Below, in pieces: positions 51,865 to 59,633 of a DNA stretch of 64,000 nucleotides. The stretch lies in assembly GCF_003987495.1 (NCBI RefSeq), contig NZ_NGJU01000018.1, positions 19,755 to 83,754 on the forward strand. The letters are read 5' to 3'. Position 1 is the stretch's first letter, and each line of letters opens with the position of its first letter. The position numbers and the translations under genes were made by a program. The notes under the pieces were generated by a model, which saw only the letters and a list, made by a program, of their open reading frames with translations, searched no databases and was not told where the DNA came from. This stretch comes from Vagococcus salmoninarum (GTDB lineage: Bacteria; Bacillota; Bacilli; Lactobacillales; Vagococcaceae).

Positions 51865-53544
51865 ATGAGAAAATATTTAACTTATCAAAACAAAGGATAT
51901 TTTGTTAGCAACGTCTTATTAACGTCCGTACAAGCTTTGACAGTTATCGCTGTAGCGCCCTTACTCAGTTTCTTGATTGATCGTGTGAATAGTCAGAACA
52001 TGGAACTTAAAGGAACTCTTTACATGTGTCTGATTTTCACTATAATTTTTGGCGTTACCTATTTTTCCATGATAACTGTTGATGCACTTTGGCTTAAACA
52101 GGCAATTTACCAGCTGAAATCCGCGATGATGAAAGGTATATTAAACAAGCATATTCTAGACTTTCAGACTGATAATACCGGGAACTATATTAGCGCTTTA
52201 ACTAATAATGTCAATCAACTAGAAGAAAATTATTTTAAGATGGTCATCAGCATTATTTATGACATTGTGACAATTATTGCTGCTGTGGCTGTCTTACTGT
52301 ATATTAGTTGGCAAATGGCTGTGATTTCAGTTTTATTATCAGGGATTCCTAGTCTGATTCCGTTATTTTTTAAGAAAAAATTAGGCAATAGTCAAAAAGC
52401 AATAACCGAAGCTAGTGGCATTTATAATAGTGAGATTAAAGATATTTTTAATGGTTTTGAAGTAATTATGGCTTATCAAGTAACTGATAAAATTATTGAA
52501 AAGCACGATGTGAAAGTAAGTCAATTAGAAAAAAATAAAAGTCAGTTGATTTTATTGATGGGGAAATTAGGCTCCCTGACGAGTGTTGCAGGTTTAAGTG
52601 TCCAATTTTTAATCATTATTATTGGTGGCTACATGAATCATAAAGGACTTTTATCAATAGGTAATATTATTGCAGTCACTCAATTAGCTGGGCAGGCGAT
52701 TATGCCTTCTGTATCTTTGAGTAATAAAGTAGCTAGTCTAAAGTCAGTTACAGATATTTCCCAAGAAATGATGACAATGATTAACACGCCTACAAAGATT
52801 AATAACCATCCTACACTGACTTTTGAAAAAGAACTTGCTTTAAATGAGGTGAGTTTTAGCTATGGTGACAAAGAAGTGTTAAAAAAGCTTTCAGTTGTCT
52901 TTGAAAAAGGGAAAAAATACGCGATTATCGGTGAAAGTGGCAGTGGCAAGTCAACCTTGCTAAAATTATTATTGTCGTATTTTCCGAATTATCAAGGTGA
53001 ACTGAAAATTGATCAATTACCTTATCAAAGTATCTCACAAGAATCAATTCATCAATTAATTACTGCCCTTCATCAAGAGACCTTTTTCTTCGATGACACA
53101 ATCGAAGAAAATATTCGCCTCTTTAGAACAACAAATTCAGAACGCTTAGGGGAAGTTATTCAATTGGCAGAATTACAAGAAATTGTTAAAAAAGGGGACC
53201 AAGGTCTCAAAACCTTCATTAAAGAAGGGGGACGGCTTTTATCAGGAGGAGAACGACAACGGATAGCCATAGCAAGGGCACTGTACAAAGGCAGTCAGTT
53301 ACTCTTATTAGATGAAGCGACTTCGGCCCTAGACAATCAAACTGCCCGGGAAATTGAAGAAATGTTAATTAATCTCCCTGACACGACAGCGATTGTTGTC
53401 ACCCATCGTTTAGATCAAGAAATGCTGAAAGCTTACGATGAGATCATTGTTATGGCAGCCGGAGAAATTGTGGAACAAGGTAGCTTTGAAAAATTATTGA
53501 GGAAACAAGGCGCCTTCTATCAGTTGTACCAATTAGAAAAATAA
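51865..53544 (+). CDS. ABC exporter, fused permease and ATPase
   Basis: 559 residues. An N-terminal membrane domain with six hydrophobic segments (to ~290) is fused to an ATPase domain with Walker A 'IGESGSGKSTLLKL', Q-loop 'ITALHQETFFFDDTI', signature 'LLSGGERQRIAIARAL', Walker B 'LLLLDEATSALD' and switch His 'IVVTHRL'. The layout matches half-transporters that export peptides, lipids or drugs (MsbA/LagD-like) and act as dimers. There is no N-terminal C39 peptidase. RBS AAAAGGAATTG. It is next to a LytTR regulator and followed by decayed sequence. Substrate unknown. Confidence 0.85.
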   Translation: MRKYLTYQNKGYFVSNVLLTSVQALTVIAVAPLLSFLIDRVNSQNMELKGTLYMCLIFTIIFGVTYFSMITVDALWLKQAIYQLKSAMMKGILNKHILDFQTDNTGNYISALTNNVNQLEENYFKMVISIIYDIVTIIAAVAVLLYISWQMAVISVLLSGIPSLIPLFFKKKLGNSQKAITEASGIYNSEIKDIFNGFEVIMAYQVTDKIIEKHDVKVSQLEKNKSQLILLMGKLGSLTSVAGLSVQFLIIIIGGYMNHKGLLSIGNIIAVTQLAGQAIMPSVSLSNKVASLKSVTDISQEMMTMINTPTKINNHPTLTFEKELALNEVSFSYGDKEVLKKLSVVFEKGKKYAIIGESGSGKSTLLKLLLSYFPNYQGELKIDQLPYQSISQESIHQLITALHQETFFFDDTIEENIRLFRTTNSERLGEVIQLAELQEIVKKGDQGLKTFIKEGGRLLSGGERQRIAIARALYKGSQLLLLDEATSALDNQTAREIEEMLINLPDTTAIVVTHRLDQEMLKAYDEIIVMAAGEIVEQGSFEKLLRKQGAFYQLYQLEK

Positions 53545-53546
53545 TT

Positions 53547-53735
53547 AAAGGTGACTATAAAGGTAAATCAGAACCCTTGGTGGGACTACTGCTTTAGGTT
53601 TTTGGAATGGGTATATTGTTTGTAGCTTTACAAGCTTATTTCTACTTTAAATTTGGTTCTAAGTATCTAGACAGCGTAACATTAGTCGGCTTAAGAATTC
53701 TTTGTCTAGGCAGTTACAATCTTTTTATAAAGTAA
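53547..53735 (+). pseudogene. Remnant of a membrane protein gene
   Basis: Directly after the ABC gene, a continuous frame reads 'KGDYKGKSEPLVGLLL', an in-frame TAG, then 'VFGMGILFVALQAYFYFKFG' and 'SVTLVGLRILCLGSYNLFIK' before a TAA. The hydrophobic, protein-like text on both sides of the stop suggests a broken gene. I cannot name the parent family. Length is far too short for a complete transporter. Confidence 0.45.
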
Positions 53736-53775
53736 CTCACAATTAAAAAAGCTTATTTGAGGATTGAACTCCTAA

Positions 53776-53997
53776 AATGAGAAAGAAATAGAAACATTAA
53801 TACAGTTGCTTGCTCAAGATAATCCATCTGAGACAAGTAACTCTATTTTTGTTGAATTATATTTTATCATAATACGTGATCAAATCTTGTACTGTTTTAA
53901 TCACGCTAGTAGTAGATTTTCCAAGGCTAGTCTCATAGAAAATATTTCAGACTATATAACAGAAGGGAACGAATCGAAAGGTAATATCCGTAGTTAG
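53776..53997 (+). pseudogene. Possible gene remnant of unknown family
   Basis: An open frame without a good start ('NEKEIETLIQLLAQDNPSET', 'LIENISDYITEGNESKG') that reads like the C-terminal end of a helical protein, perhaps a TetR-type regulator. No ribosome binding site is near the TTG at 53806. Weakly supported. Confidence 0.25.
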
Positions 53998-54249
53998 CTT
54001 CTGTAAAAGTTAATGGGGATAGAACTTCTAATCGATAAAATAGTTGTTTGGATAATGCCCCTACATGCTGTGACACTTGCTAGATTTTTTTCAATCTTTA
54101 GTAAATCATAACTTTAAGAATATAAGTGGAGTATTTTTCCGATTTAAACACACCAATTAGTACATTGTTTATTTAATATGTTGATTTAATGAACGGTAAA
54201 TGCTAAGGTTGATGTTGGTTTAAAATAAGATAGAAATGAGGAGATTATT
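53998..54249. other. Non-coding remainder of the decayed stretch
   Basis: AT-rich and without a recognisable gene or terminator. Together with the two remnants it makes a 700-base zone of likely gene decay between the ABC exporter and the Big_2 protein. The GAGGAG at 54238-54243 is the ribosome binding site of the next gene. Confidence 0.4.
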
Positions 54250-56013
54250 ATTAATATCAAGAGAAGTTTGTTAGTGTCGAGTCTTGTGGTTGTAACAGCA
54301 GGAGCGTTATTGATGACTGCTCCAACTAGTGTTTCAGCGACAACGATTTCGGCAGCGGAGAGTTCAGTTAAAGGGATAATTGAACCAAAGGGAGTGAGTG
54401 TTTCAAAAAAAGCAGTCACATTAACTCGTAAAGGGCGCACAACGAGCCTAAAAGCAGCAGTTGAGCCTAAAAATGCGACGATTCAATTAATCAACTGGAG
54501 CAGTTCTGATGAAAACGTTGCTCAAGTAGATCCAGATGGTCGTGTGACAGCGATTGGTGGTGGAACAGCCATTGTTAAAGCAACGGTAGCTGGTCGTGAA
54601 GCAATCTATGGTGAAACAACAGTAACCGTTCGCGGTGCAGTTAATATTCCAGTGACGGACATTCAAATGGCCTCTGTTAGTAGTGATGTCTTAGAACTAG
54701 GCTTATCTGAAGAATTTGCAATTAATGCAGAAGTCTTACCTCGTGATGCAAGTAATCAAACAATTGAGTATCATAGTTCAGATGCAACAATTGCTAAAGT
54801 TGATTCAAAAGGCATTATTACAGGAGTTGCTTCTGGTCAAACGACTATTTATGTCCTTCCGCAAGATACAACAAACCGTGAAGCAGTCAAAGAAATTAAA
54901 GTTGATGTTTCAAAGCACAAATTAATCGATGTCACTAGTCTTAGTCTATCTAAAGATAAATTAACTCTAACCCGTGCTGGTCGGACAGCTAATTTATCAG
55001 CAACAGTTGCTCCTAAAAATGCAACGATTCAATCAGTTAACTGGAGCAGTTCCGATGAAAATGTGGCAATCGTGAATGATGATGGACGTGTGACTGCAAT
55101 TGGTGGTGGAACAGCAACTATTACTGCTACCTCAGCAGCGAATAAAGAAATTAGTCAATCGAGTGTTGTGACAGTTAGAGGAGCAGTTAATGTACCAGTA
55201 ACTGAGCTTGAACTAGATGTTGATTTAATGGAAACATTAAAATTAGCAAGAGCTGAAACGTTTACAGTTAATGCTCATGTTTTACCAAGTAACGCCACTG
55301 ATCAAGGAATTAATTTCCATAGTTCCGATGAAGATGTGGTAGTTGTTAATAGTCAAGGGGTAATCACAGGTGTCGCTCCTGGTAAAGCGTTTATTCATGT
55401 TTTACCAAATGATGAAACAAATCGTGAGGCCCAAAAAACAATCGCTGTGGAAGTTATAGCAGATAAATTAATCGAACCAACGAATGTTAAGCTTTCAAAA
55501 GAGGCTGTGACATTAACACGTAAAGGTCGGACAACTAATTTGTCAGCAACAGTGGAACCAGCTAATTCGGACATTCAATTAATTACGTGGAGCAGTTCCG
55601 ATGAAAATGTTGCTACAGTTGATGGTTACGGTCGTGTAACAGCCATTGGTGGTGGAACAGCGACAATTACAGCAGCCGTTGCTGGTCGTGAGGAAGTTTA
55701 TAGTACAAGTATTATCACTGTTAGAGGAGCTGTTAATGTCCCGGTAACAGACGTCGTTTTTAATAATGAAGAAATTACTGGCATCGAACTAGCAGTTAAA
55801 CAAAAATTTACGATTGAAGCTGCCGTTGCTCCTAGTAATGCAACGAACCAAAAAATTAACTACGTTAGCTCTGATGAATCAGTTGCTAAAGTGAGTTCAA
55901 AAGGTGTTGTCACAGCGGTTAATCCAGGTAAAGTCGTTATTTTTGTCTTACCAGAAGATGAAACAAACCGTGAGGCTCAAAAAGAAGTTGCTTTAGAAGT
56001 CTTCATCTATTAA
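54250..56013 (+). CDS. Secreted protein with six Big_2 (Ig-like) domains, probable ATT start
   Basis: 587 residues. A signal peptide ('NIKRSLLVSSLVVVTAGALL', cut after 'TSVSA') is followed by three tandem pairs of bacterial Ig-like group 2 domains. The first of each pair carries 'VTLTRKGRTT', 'WSSSDENVA', 'DGRVTAIGGGTA'; the second carries 'HSSD', 'KGIITGV', 'NREA'. The protein ends right after the last domain: no LPxTG, membrane or wall-binding part, so it is probably released or bound to other surface proteins. The basic N-terminus of the signal peptide lies upstream of the first standard start (TTG 54268). The best start is ATT at 54250, six bases behind GAGGAG. A terminator follows. Confidence 0.78.
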   Translation: MNIKRSLLVSSLVVVTAGALLMTAPTSVSATTISAAESSVKGIIEPKGVSVSKKAVTLTRKGRTTSLKAAVEPKNATIQLINWSSSDENVAQVDPDGRVTAIGGGTAIVKATVAGREAIYGETTVTVRGAVNIPVTDIQMASVSSDVLELGLSEEFAINAEVLPRDASNQTIEYHSSDATIAKVDSKGIITGVASGQTTIYVLPQDTTNREAVKEIKVDVSKHKLIDVTSLSLSKDKLTLTRAGRTANLSATVAPKNATIQSVNWSSSDENVAIVNDDGRVTAIGGGTATITATSAANKEISQSSVVTVRGAVNVPVTELELDVDLMETLKLARAETFTVNAHVLPSNATDQGINFHSSDEDVVVVNSQGVITGVAPGKAFIHVLPNDETNREAQKTIAVEVIADKLIEPTNVKLSKEAVTLTRKGRTTNLSATVEPANSDIQLITWSSSDENVATVDGYGRVTAIGGGTATITAAVAGREEVYSTSIITVRGAVNVPVTDVVFNNEEITGIELAVKQKFTIEAAVAPSNATNQKINYVSSDESVAKVSSKGVVTAVNPGKVVIFVLPEDETNREAQKEVALEVFIY

Positions 56014-56063
56014 GCTTTATAGCTCTTAAAGAATTTTTTTATAGATAAGCTTTAAAATTAAAA

Positions 56064-56099
56064 GCCCCTGACAAATCTTTATTTGTCAGAGGTTTTTTT
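56064..56099. terminator. Terminator between convergent genes
   Basis: CTGACAAAT (56068-56076) pairs with ATTTGTCAG (56081-56089), extended with one bulge, followed by seven T. Confidence 0.8.
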
Positions 56100-56106
56100 G
56101 CTGCGA

Positions 56107-57039
56107 TTATAAAGTTGGTAAAGCCTCAATTGCTTCACGAGCATCGAGGATAATTTCTTCAATGACTTCTTTCACAGGACGAATCTCCGTAATTAAACCA
56201 GAAATTTCCCCAGCCATCATCGTTCCAGTTTCAGTATCCCCTTCAACGACAGCGCGGTATAGGGAACCAACTGTTAGTTTTTCTAATTCATCTTCAGGGG
56301 CGTTGGCCATTTCTAAAGCTAAATAATTTCTCAGCATCGGATTTTCAATGGCACGAACGGGATGACCACCTTTGCGACCAGTTACGATCGTTGACGTATC
56401 AATCGTTGCAACAAGGGCTTCTTTAAAACTTTGAGGAATTGGACATTCCTCAGTGGCTAGAAAAACTGTTCCCATTTGAGCACCAGCGGCACCTAAAGCA
56501 AGAACTGCGGCTAAACTCTTCCCATCAGCAATTCCACCAGCGGCAATGACTGGTAAATCTACAGCTTCGGTAATTTGGCGGACTAAAGGTAAGGTTCCAA
56601 GCTTGCCAATATGGCCGCCAGCTTCTTGACCTTCAGCAATCACGGCATCGACACCTAGTTCTTGCATTTTTACAGCATGTTTCACAGCAGCGATGACCGG
56701 AATCACTTTAATGCCAGCAGCTTTAAAACGAGGGAAATACTTTTTCGGTGAACCGGCACCAGTTGTCACGATTGACACTTTTTCTTCTATAATAATATCG
56801 ACTAGCTCATCAATATTCGGTTGGAGTAAATTTAAATTGACACCAAAGGGCAAATCAGTGGCTGCTCGGACAGTTTGAATTTCTTTACGAAGACCTTCCC
56901 CGTCTAGGGCACCTGTAGTTAAAATCCCTAAGCCACCAGCTTGAGTTACGGCAATAACTAAGGGGCTTCGGGAAATATGTTGCATGCCTCCTTGGATAAT
57001 CGGATATTTAGTACCTAACAATTCGGTAATTAATGTCAT
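56107..57039 (-). CDS. FabK / nitronate monooxygenase-like flavoprotein
   Basis: 310-residue FMN TIM-barrel protein. Motifs are 'YPIIQGGMQHISRSPLVIAV', 'SIVTTGAGSPKKYFPRFKAA', 'VDAVIAEGQEAGGHIG' (FMN phosphate and catalytic His region), 'PVIAAGGIADGKSLAAVLAL' and 'GAQMGTVFLATEEC'. They fit both enoyl-ACP reductase II (FabK) and nitronate monooxygenase. Outside a fab cluster and beside an acyl-CoA operon, an acyl-CoA-related or detoxifying role is as likely as fatty acid synthesis. RBS AAGGAGTG on the minus strand. Divergent from the acyl-CoA dehydrogenase across a 330-base gap. Confidence 0.85.
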   Translation of the reverse strand: MTLITELLGTKYPIIQGGMQHISRSPLVIAVTQAGGLGILTTGALDGEGLRKEIQTVRAATDLPFGVNLNLLQPNIDELVDIIIEEKVSIVTTGAGSPKKYFPRFKAAGIKVIPVIAAVKHAVKMQELGVDAVIAEGQEAGGHIGKLGTLPLVRQITEAVDLPVIAAGGIADGKSLAAVLALGAAGAQMGTVFLATEECPIPQSFKEALVATIDTSTIVTGRKGGHPVRAIENPMLRNYLALEMANAPEDELEKLTVGSLYRAVVEGDTETGTMMAGEISGLITEIRPVKEVIEEIILDAREAIEALPTL

Positions 57040-57371
57040 TGATTGTCACTCCTTCTTATTTCTTAACTTCAGTATAACGAATCCGATGAAGCGTTTTCAA
57101 ATTTTCGATGATAGCGTTTTTCCTAGGACTGTTGAATAATATTCAAACTTTTAGTTAGTCTAGTCCCTTTTAAGGTGGAAGTTTGTGAAAAAACGATGAG
57201 AGGAGTTGTTGTTAAGGAGTCGTAAAGCTTGTTAATCTCACAATCTGAAGGGTAAACTTAACTGGGACTAACAGGATAATTTAAGAGAAAAGACTTCACG
57301 ACGGTCGATTAAATTCTTTGTTATGATAAGTTTGTAAGCGGTTAACAAATTATTTTATTGGAGGAATTAAC
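57040..57371. other. Divergent control region between FabK-like and acyl-CoA dehydrogenase genes
   Basis: No reading frame. It includes a -10-like TATGAT (57322-57327) followed by a cre-like site (57333-57347) and the GGAGGAATTAAC ribosome binding site of the dehydrogenase. Confidence 0.45.
57333..57347. promoter_or_regulatory. cre-like catabolite control site
   Basis: TGTAAGCGGTTAACA resembles the CcpA cre consensus (TGWAANCGNTNWCA) with one extra base in the right half. Placed just after a -10-like box, where CcpA binding would repress the acyl-CoA dehydrogenase gene. Confidence 0.5.
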
Positions 57372-58571
57372 GTGGACAAACTAACTAAATTACAAGAACT
57401 ATACCCTGAGGATTTATTAGGTTTAAGTAAAAAACTAACAACAGGTGAAGTCGAAGTTTTATATAATTTACGCCAAGCCTTAGAAAAAGATATTCAACCA
57501 GTGATGGCTGAGTATTGGGATAAAGCTGAATTTCCAGTCCAAGTCTACGAGTTATATAATCGTGTCGGAATTATGAACAATCCCCTCTTATATGTAGAGC
57601 GGGAAAATAAAGAAACTTATAGCGAAGTTTACAATGCTTTTCTCTTCCACGAACTAGCCCGGATGGATACGTCAATAGCTACAGCTTATACGATTCACCG
57701 CATGGCACATACGGTTATTTTACAAGGAGGGAATGAGGAACAAAAAGCTCATTACTTACCGAAGTTAGAAAAATTCGAACTAACAGGTTGTTTTGCTTTA
57801 ACAGAACCATTAAACGGCTCGGATATTGCCAAAGGCTTGAAAACAAGTGCCCGTAAAGAAAATGGCAAATGGGTATTAAATGGTGAGAAATATTGGATCG
57901 GGGCAGCAAATACCGCTGATGTCATTCCCGTTTTTGCTCGGGACGAAGCCGATGGCCAAATAAAATGCTTTATCTTACACCACGACACACCAGGAGTTGA
58001 ATTTGAAGTCATTAAACATAAAATGGCTCTCCGCCCAGTTCAAAACTGTAAAATTACGATGACTGATGCTTTAGTTGAAGAGTCACAATTTTTACCGAAA
58101 ATTGAAGGTTTCGGCGATGTGACACGAGTCTTCCAAGGCTCCCGCGTAGATGTTGGTCATATTGCCACAGGAACAGCGGCTGGTTCTTTAGCTGCTACGT
58201 TAAAATACGCCACTGAACGTGAACAATTTGGCCGTCCAATTGCTAAATTCCAATTAGTACAAGAAAAAATTGCCCGCATGGGTGTGAAAGTCGCAGCTAA
58301 CATTGCTTTGTCAGTGATTATGGCTGAAAACCAAGAAGCCGGTGACTTTGATACAGTTAATGCGTCCCTCCATAAAATGCACAATGCCATGAACTTACGA
58401 GAAGCTGTTGCTTTAGGTCGTGAAATTTGTGGTGGCAATGGGATCAATATTGATTATGGTGTTGGCAAATTCTTCGCCGATGCAGAAGCTGTCTATACTT
58501 ATGAAGGCTCACATGATATCAATGCCTTAATTTTATCAAGAGCTTTAACTGGCATGGGAGCTTTTGTCTAA
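57372..58571 (+). CDS. Acyl-CoA dehydrogenase, glutaryl-CoA dehydrogenase-like
   Basis: 399-residue FAD enzyme that oxidises an acyl-CoA to the 2-enoyl-CoA, passing electrons to ETF (not encoded in the window). Motifs are 'GCFALTEPLNGSDIAKGLKT', 'GEKYWIGAANTADV', 'YATEREQFGRPIAKFQLVQ', 'EICGGNGINIDYGV' and the catalytic Glu378 in 'AVYTYEGSHDINALILSRAL'. The end is typical of glutaryl-CoA dehydrogenases. But the arginine that binds the glutaryl carboxylate (human Arg94, in 'YRSAMS') is Ala here ('SIATAYT'). So a short-chain substrate such as butyryl-CoA is more likely than glutaryl-CoA. GTG start behind GGAGGAATTAAC. A cre-like site lies upstream. Confidence 0.85.
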   Translation: MDKLTKLQELYPEDLLGLSKKLTTGEVEVLYNLRQALEKDIQPVMAEYWDKAEFPVQVYELYNRVGIMNNPLLYVERENKETYSEVYNAFLFHELARMDTSIATAYTIHRMAHTVILQGGNEEQKAHYLPKLEKFELTGCFALTEPLNGSDIAKGLKTSARKENGKWVLNGEKYWIGAANTADVIPVFARDEADGQIKCFILHHDTPGVEFEVIKHKMALRPVQNCKITMTDALVEESQFLPKIEGFGDVTRVFQGSRVDVGHIATGTAAGSLAATLKYATEREQFGRPIAKFQLVQEKIARMGVKVAANIALSVIMAENQEAGDFDTVNASLHKMHNAMNLREAVALGREICGGNGINIDYGVGKFFADAEAVYTYEGSHDINALILSRALTGMGAFV

Positions 58572-58602
58572 AAAAAGAGCAGCACTAGGCTACTCTTAAA
58601 GT
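58572..58602 (-). terminator. Terminator of the LysR gene (minus strand)
   Basis: On the minus strand AAGAGTAGC pairs with GCTGCTCTT (one G-U pair), followed by TTTTT. It also separates the convergent acyl-CoA dehydrogenase gene. Confidence 0.65.
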
Positions 58603-59523
58603 TCAAACATCAAAGTTAACACTATCAGAAATAATAAAGTTTTTGAACTGAGTCACGCTATTAGGTAAATATTCTGACCGTTGCCAAACCATATAAATAT
58701 TGTAAATAATTGATAAGTCGGTAACGTCAATGATTTTAAGGTCATCGTAATCTAAAGGATTACGGGTGGAGACAAAGGCAATCCCTAAGTTGGAACGAAC
58801 CATGCCAATAACTCCTGACTCTTCATTCATAGCGTAGAGGGTGTTTAGTTTAAAATCTGCGCCAGCTACCCGGTTTAAAGCTGTTTGAATGGAATAACTC
58901 ATGCCAGCTGACTTATTGTAACCGATAAAAGATTCGTCTTTGATATCAGCAAAGGAAACGTGCTTCTTACTAGCTAAAGGGTGATTTTTAGGAACGATTA
59001 AGACGATTTTATCATCGTAAATAAATTCACGATTGATCTCATCTTTGTAGTTTTCAAATTCAAATTCGCCACAAAAACCAACATCAATCTGGCCCTCAAT
59101 AATATTATTGAGAATTTTATGAGTCGAGGTTTGAGTTAAATAGACAGCGGTTTCAGGATATTTCGCTTTAAAACGTCCGAGACGCTGAGGTAAGTAAGAA
59201 GAGGAGACAGTATAAACACTAGATAAGCGTAAATCTGACTGTTCTTGTTGAGACAATTGTTCGATTTCTTCAATCCCACTATTTAAGTGTGACATAGCTA
59301 AATTAACGTATCCGTATAAGATTTTGCCGTACTTCGTTAATTTGATGTTTCGCCCATTTTTTTCAAAGAGTTTTACGTTTAGTTGGGTTTCCAAACGGGT
59401 CATCGCTTTACTTAAAGCGGAATAACTAATGTAAAGTTCGTCAGCTGCTTCGGAAAAGTTTAGATGCCGAGCAGTCGTTAAAAAGTAATTCAAGTGTTGA
59501 AAGTTAATATTTTGCCAATACAC
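58603..59523 (-). CDS. LysR-family transcription regulator
   Basis: 306 residues. N-terminal winged helix ('LNYFLTTARHLNFSEAADEL', 'SALSKAMTRLETQLNVKLFE') and an inducer-binding domain from ~90 ('LSSVYTVSSSYLPQRLGRFK', 'GQIDVGFCGEFEF', 'DKIVLIVPKNHPL', 'GMVRSNLGIAFVS'). The GTG at 59521-59523 lies eight bases behind AAAGGA. The ATG at 59532 overlaps that site, so GTG is preferred. It is divergent from the thiolase operon, and the 110-base gap holds several overlapping inverted repeats ideal for LysR binding. It probably activates the thl-hbd-crt-CoA transferase genes in response to an acyl-CoA or acid; that is inference. Confidence 0.88.
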   Translation of the reverse strand: MYWQNINFQHLNYFLTTARHLNFSEAADELYISYSALSKAMTRLETQLNVKLFEKNGRNIKLTKYGKILYGYVNLAMSHLNSGIEEIEQLSQQEQSDLRLSSVYTVSSSYLPQRLGRFKAKYPETAVYLTQTSTHKILNNIIEGQIDVGFCGEFEFENYKDEINREFIYDDKIVLIVPKNHPLASKKHVSFADIKDESFIGYNKSAGMSYSIQTALNRVAGADFKLNTLYAMNEESGVIGMVRSNLGIAFVSTRNPLDYDDLKIIDVTDLSIIYNIYMVWQRSEYLPNSVTQFKNFIISDSVNFDV

Positions 59524-59537
59524 GAGGATCATCCTTT

Positions 59538-59602
59538 CAGTATCAAAAGTTACAAAGATTTTGATACTGGTATCATAACAATTTTGGTAGAAATTACCAA
59601 AA
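59538..59602. promoter_or_regulatory. Dense inverted-repeat operator between LysR and thiolase genes
   Basis: Three overlapping or adjacent dyads: CAGTATCAAAA / TTTTGATACTG (59538-59548 with 59559-59569, 11-bp perfect arms), TGATAC-TG-GTATCA (59562-59575) and TTTTGGTA / TACCAAAA (59582-59589 with 59595-59602). They share the TGATAC element and fit LysR-type recognition and activation sites. Confidence 0.7.
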
Positions 59603-59633
59603 AAAGTGCTTCAAAGAAAGAAGGAAAGAAATA

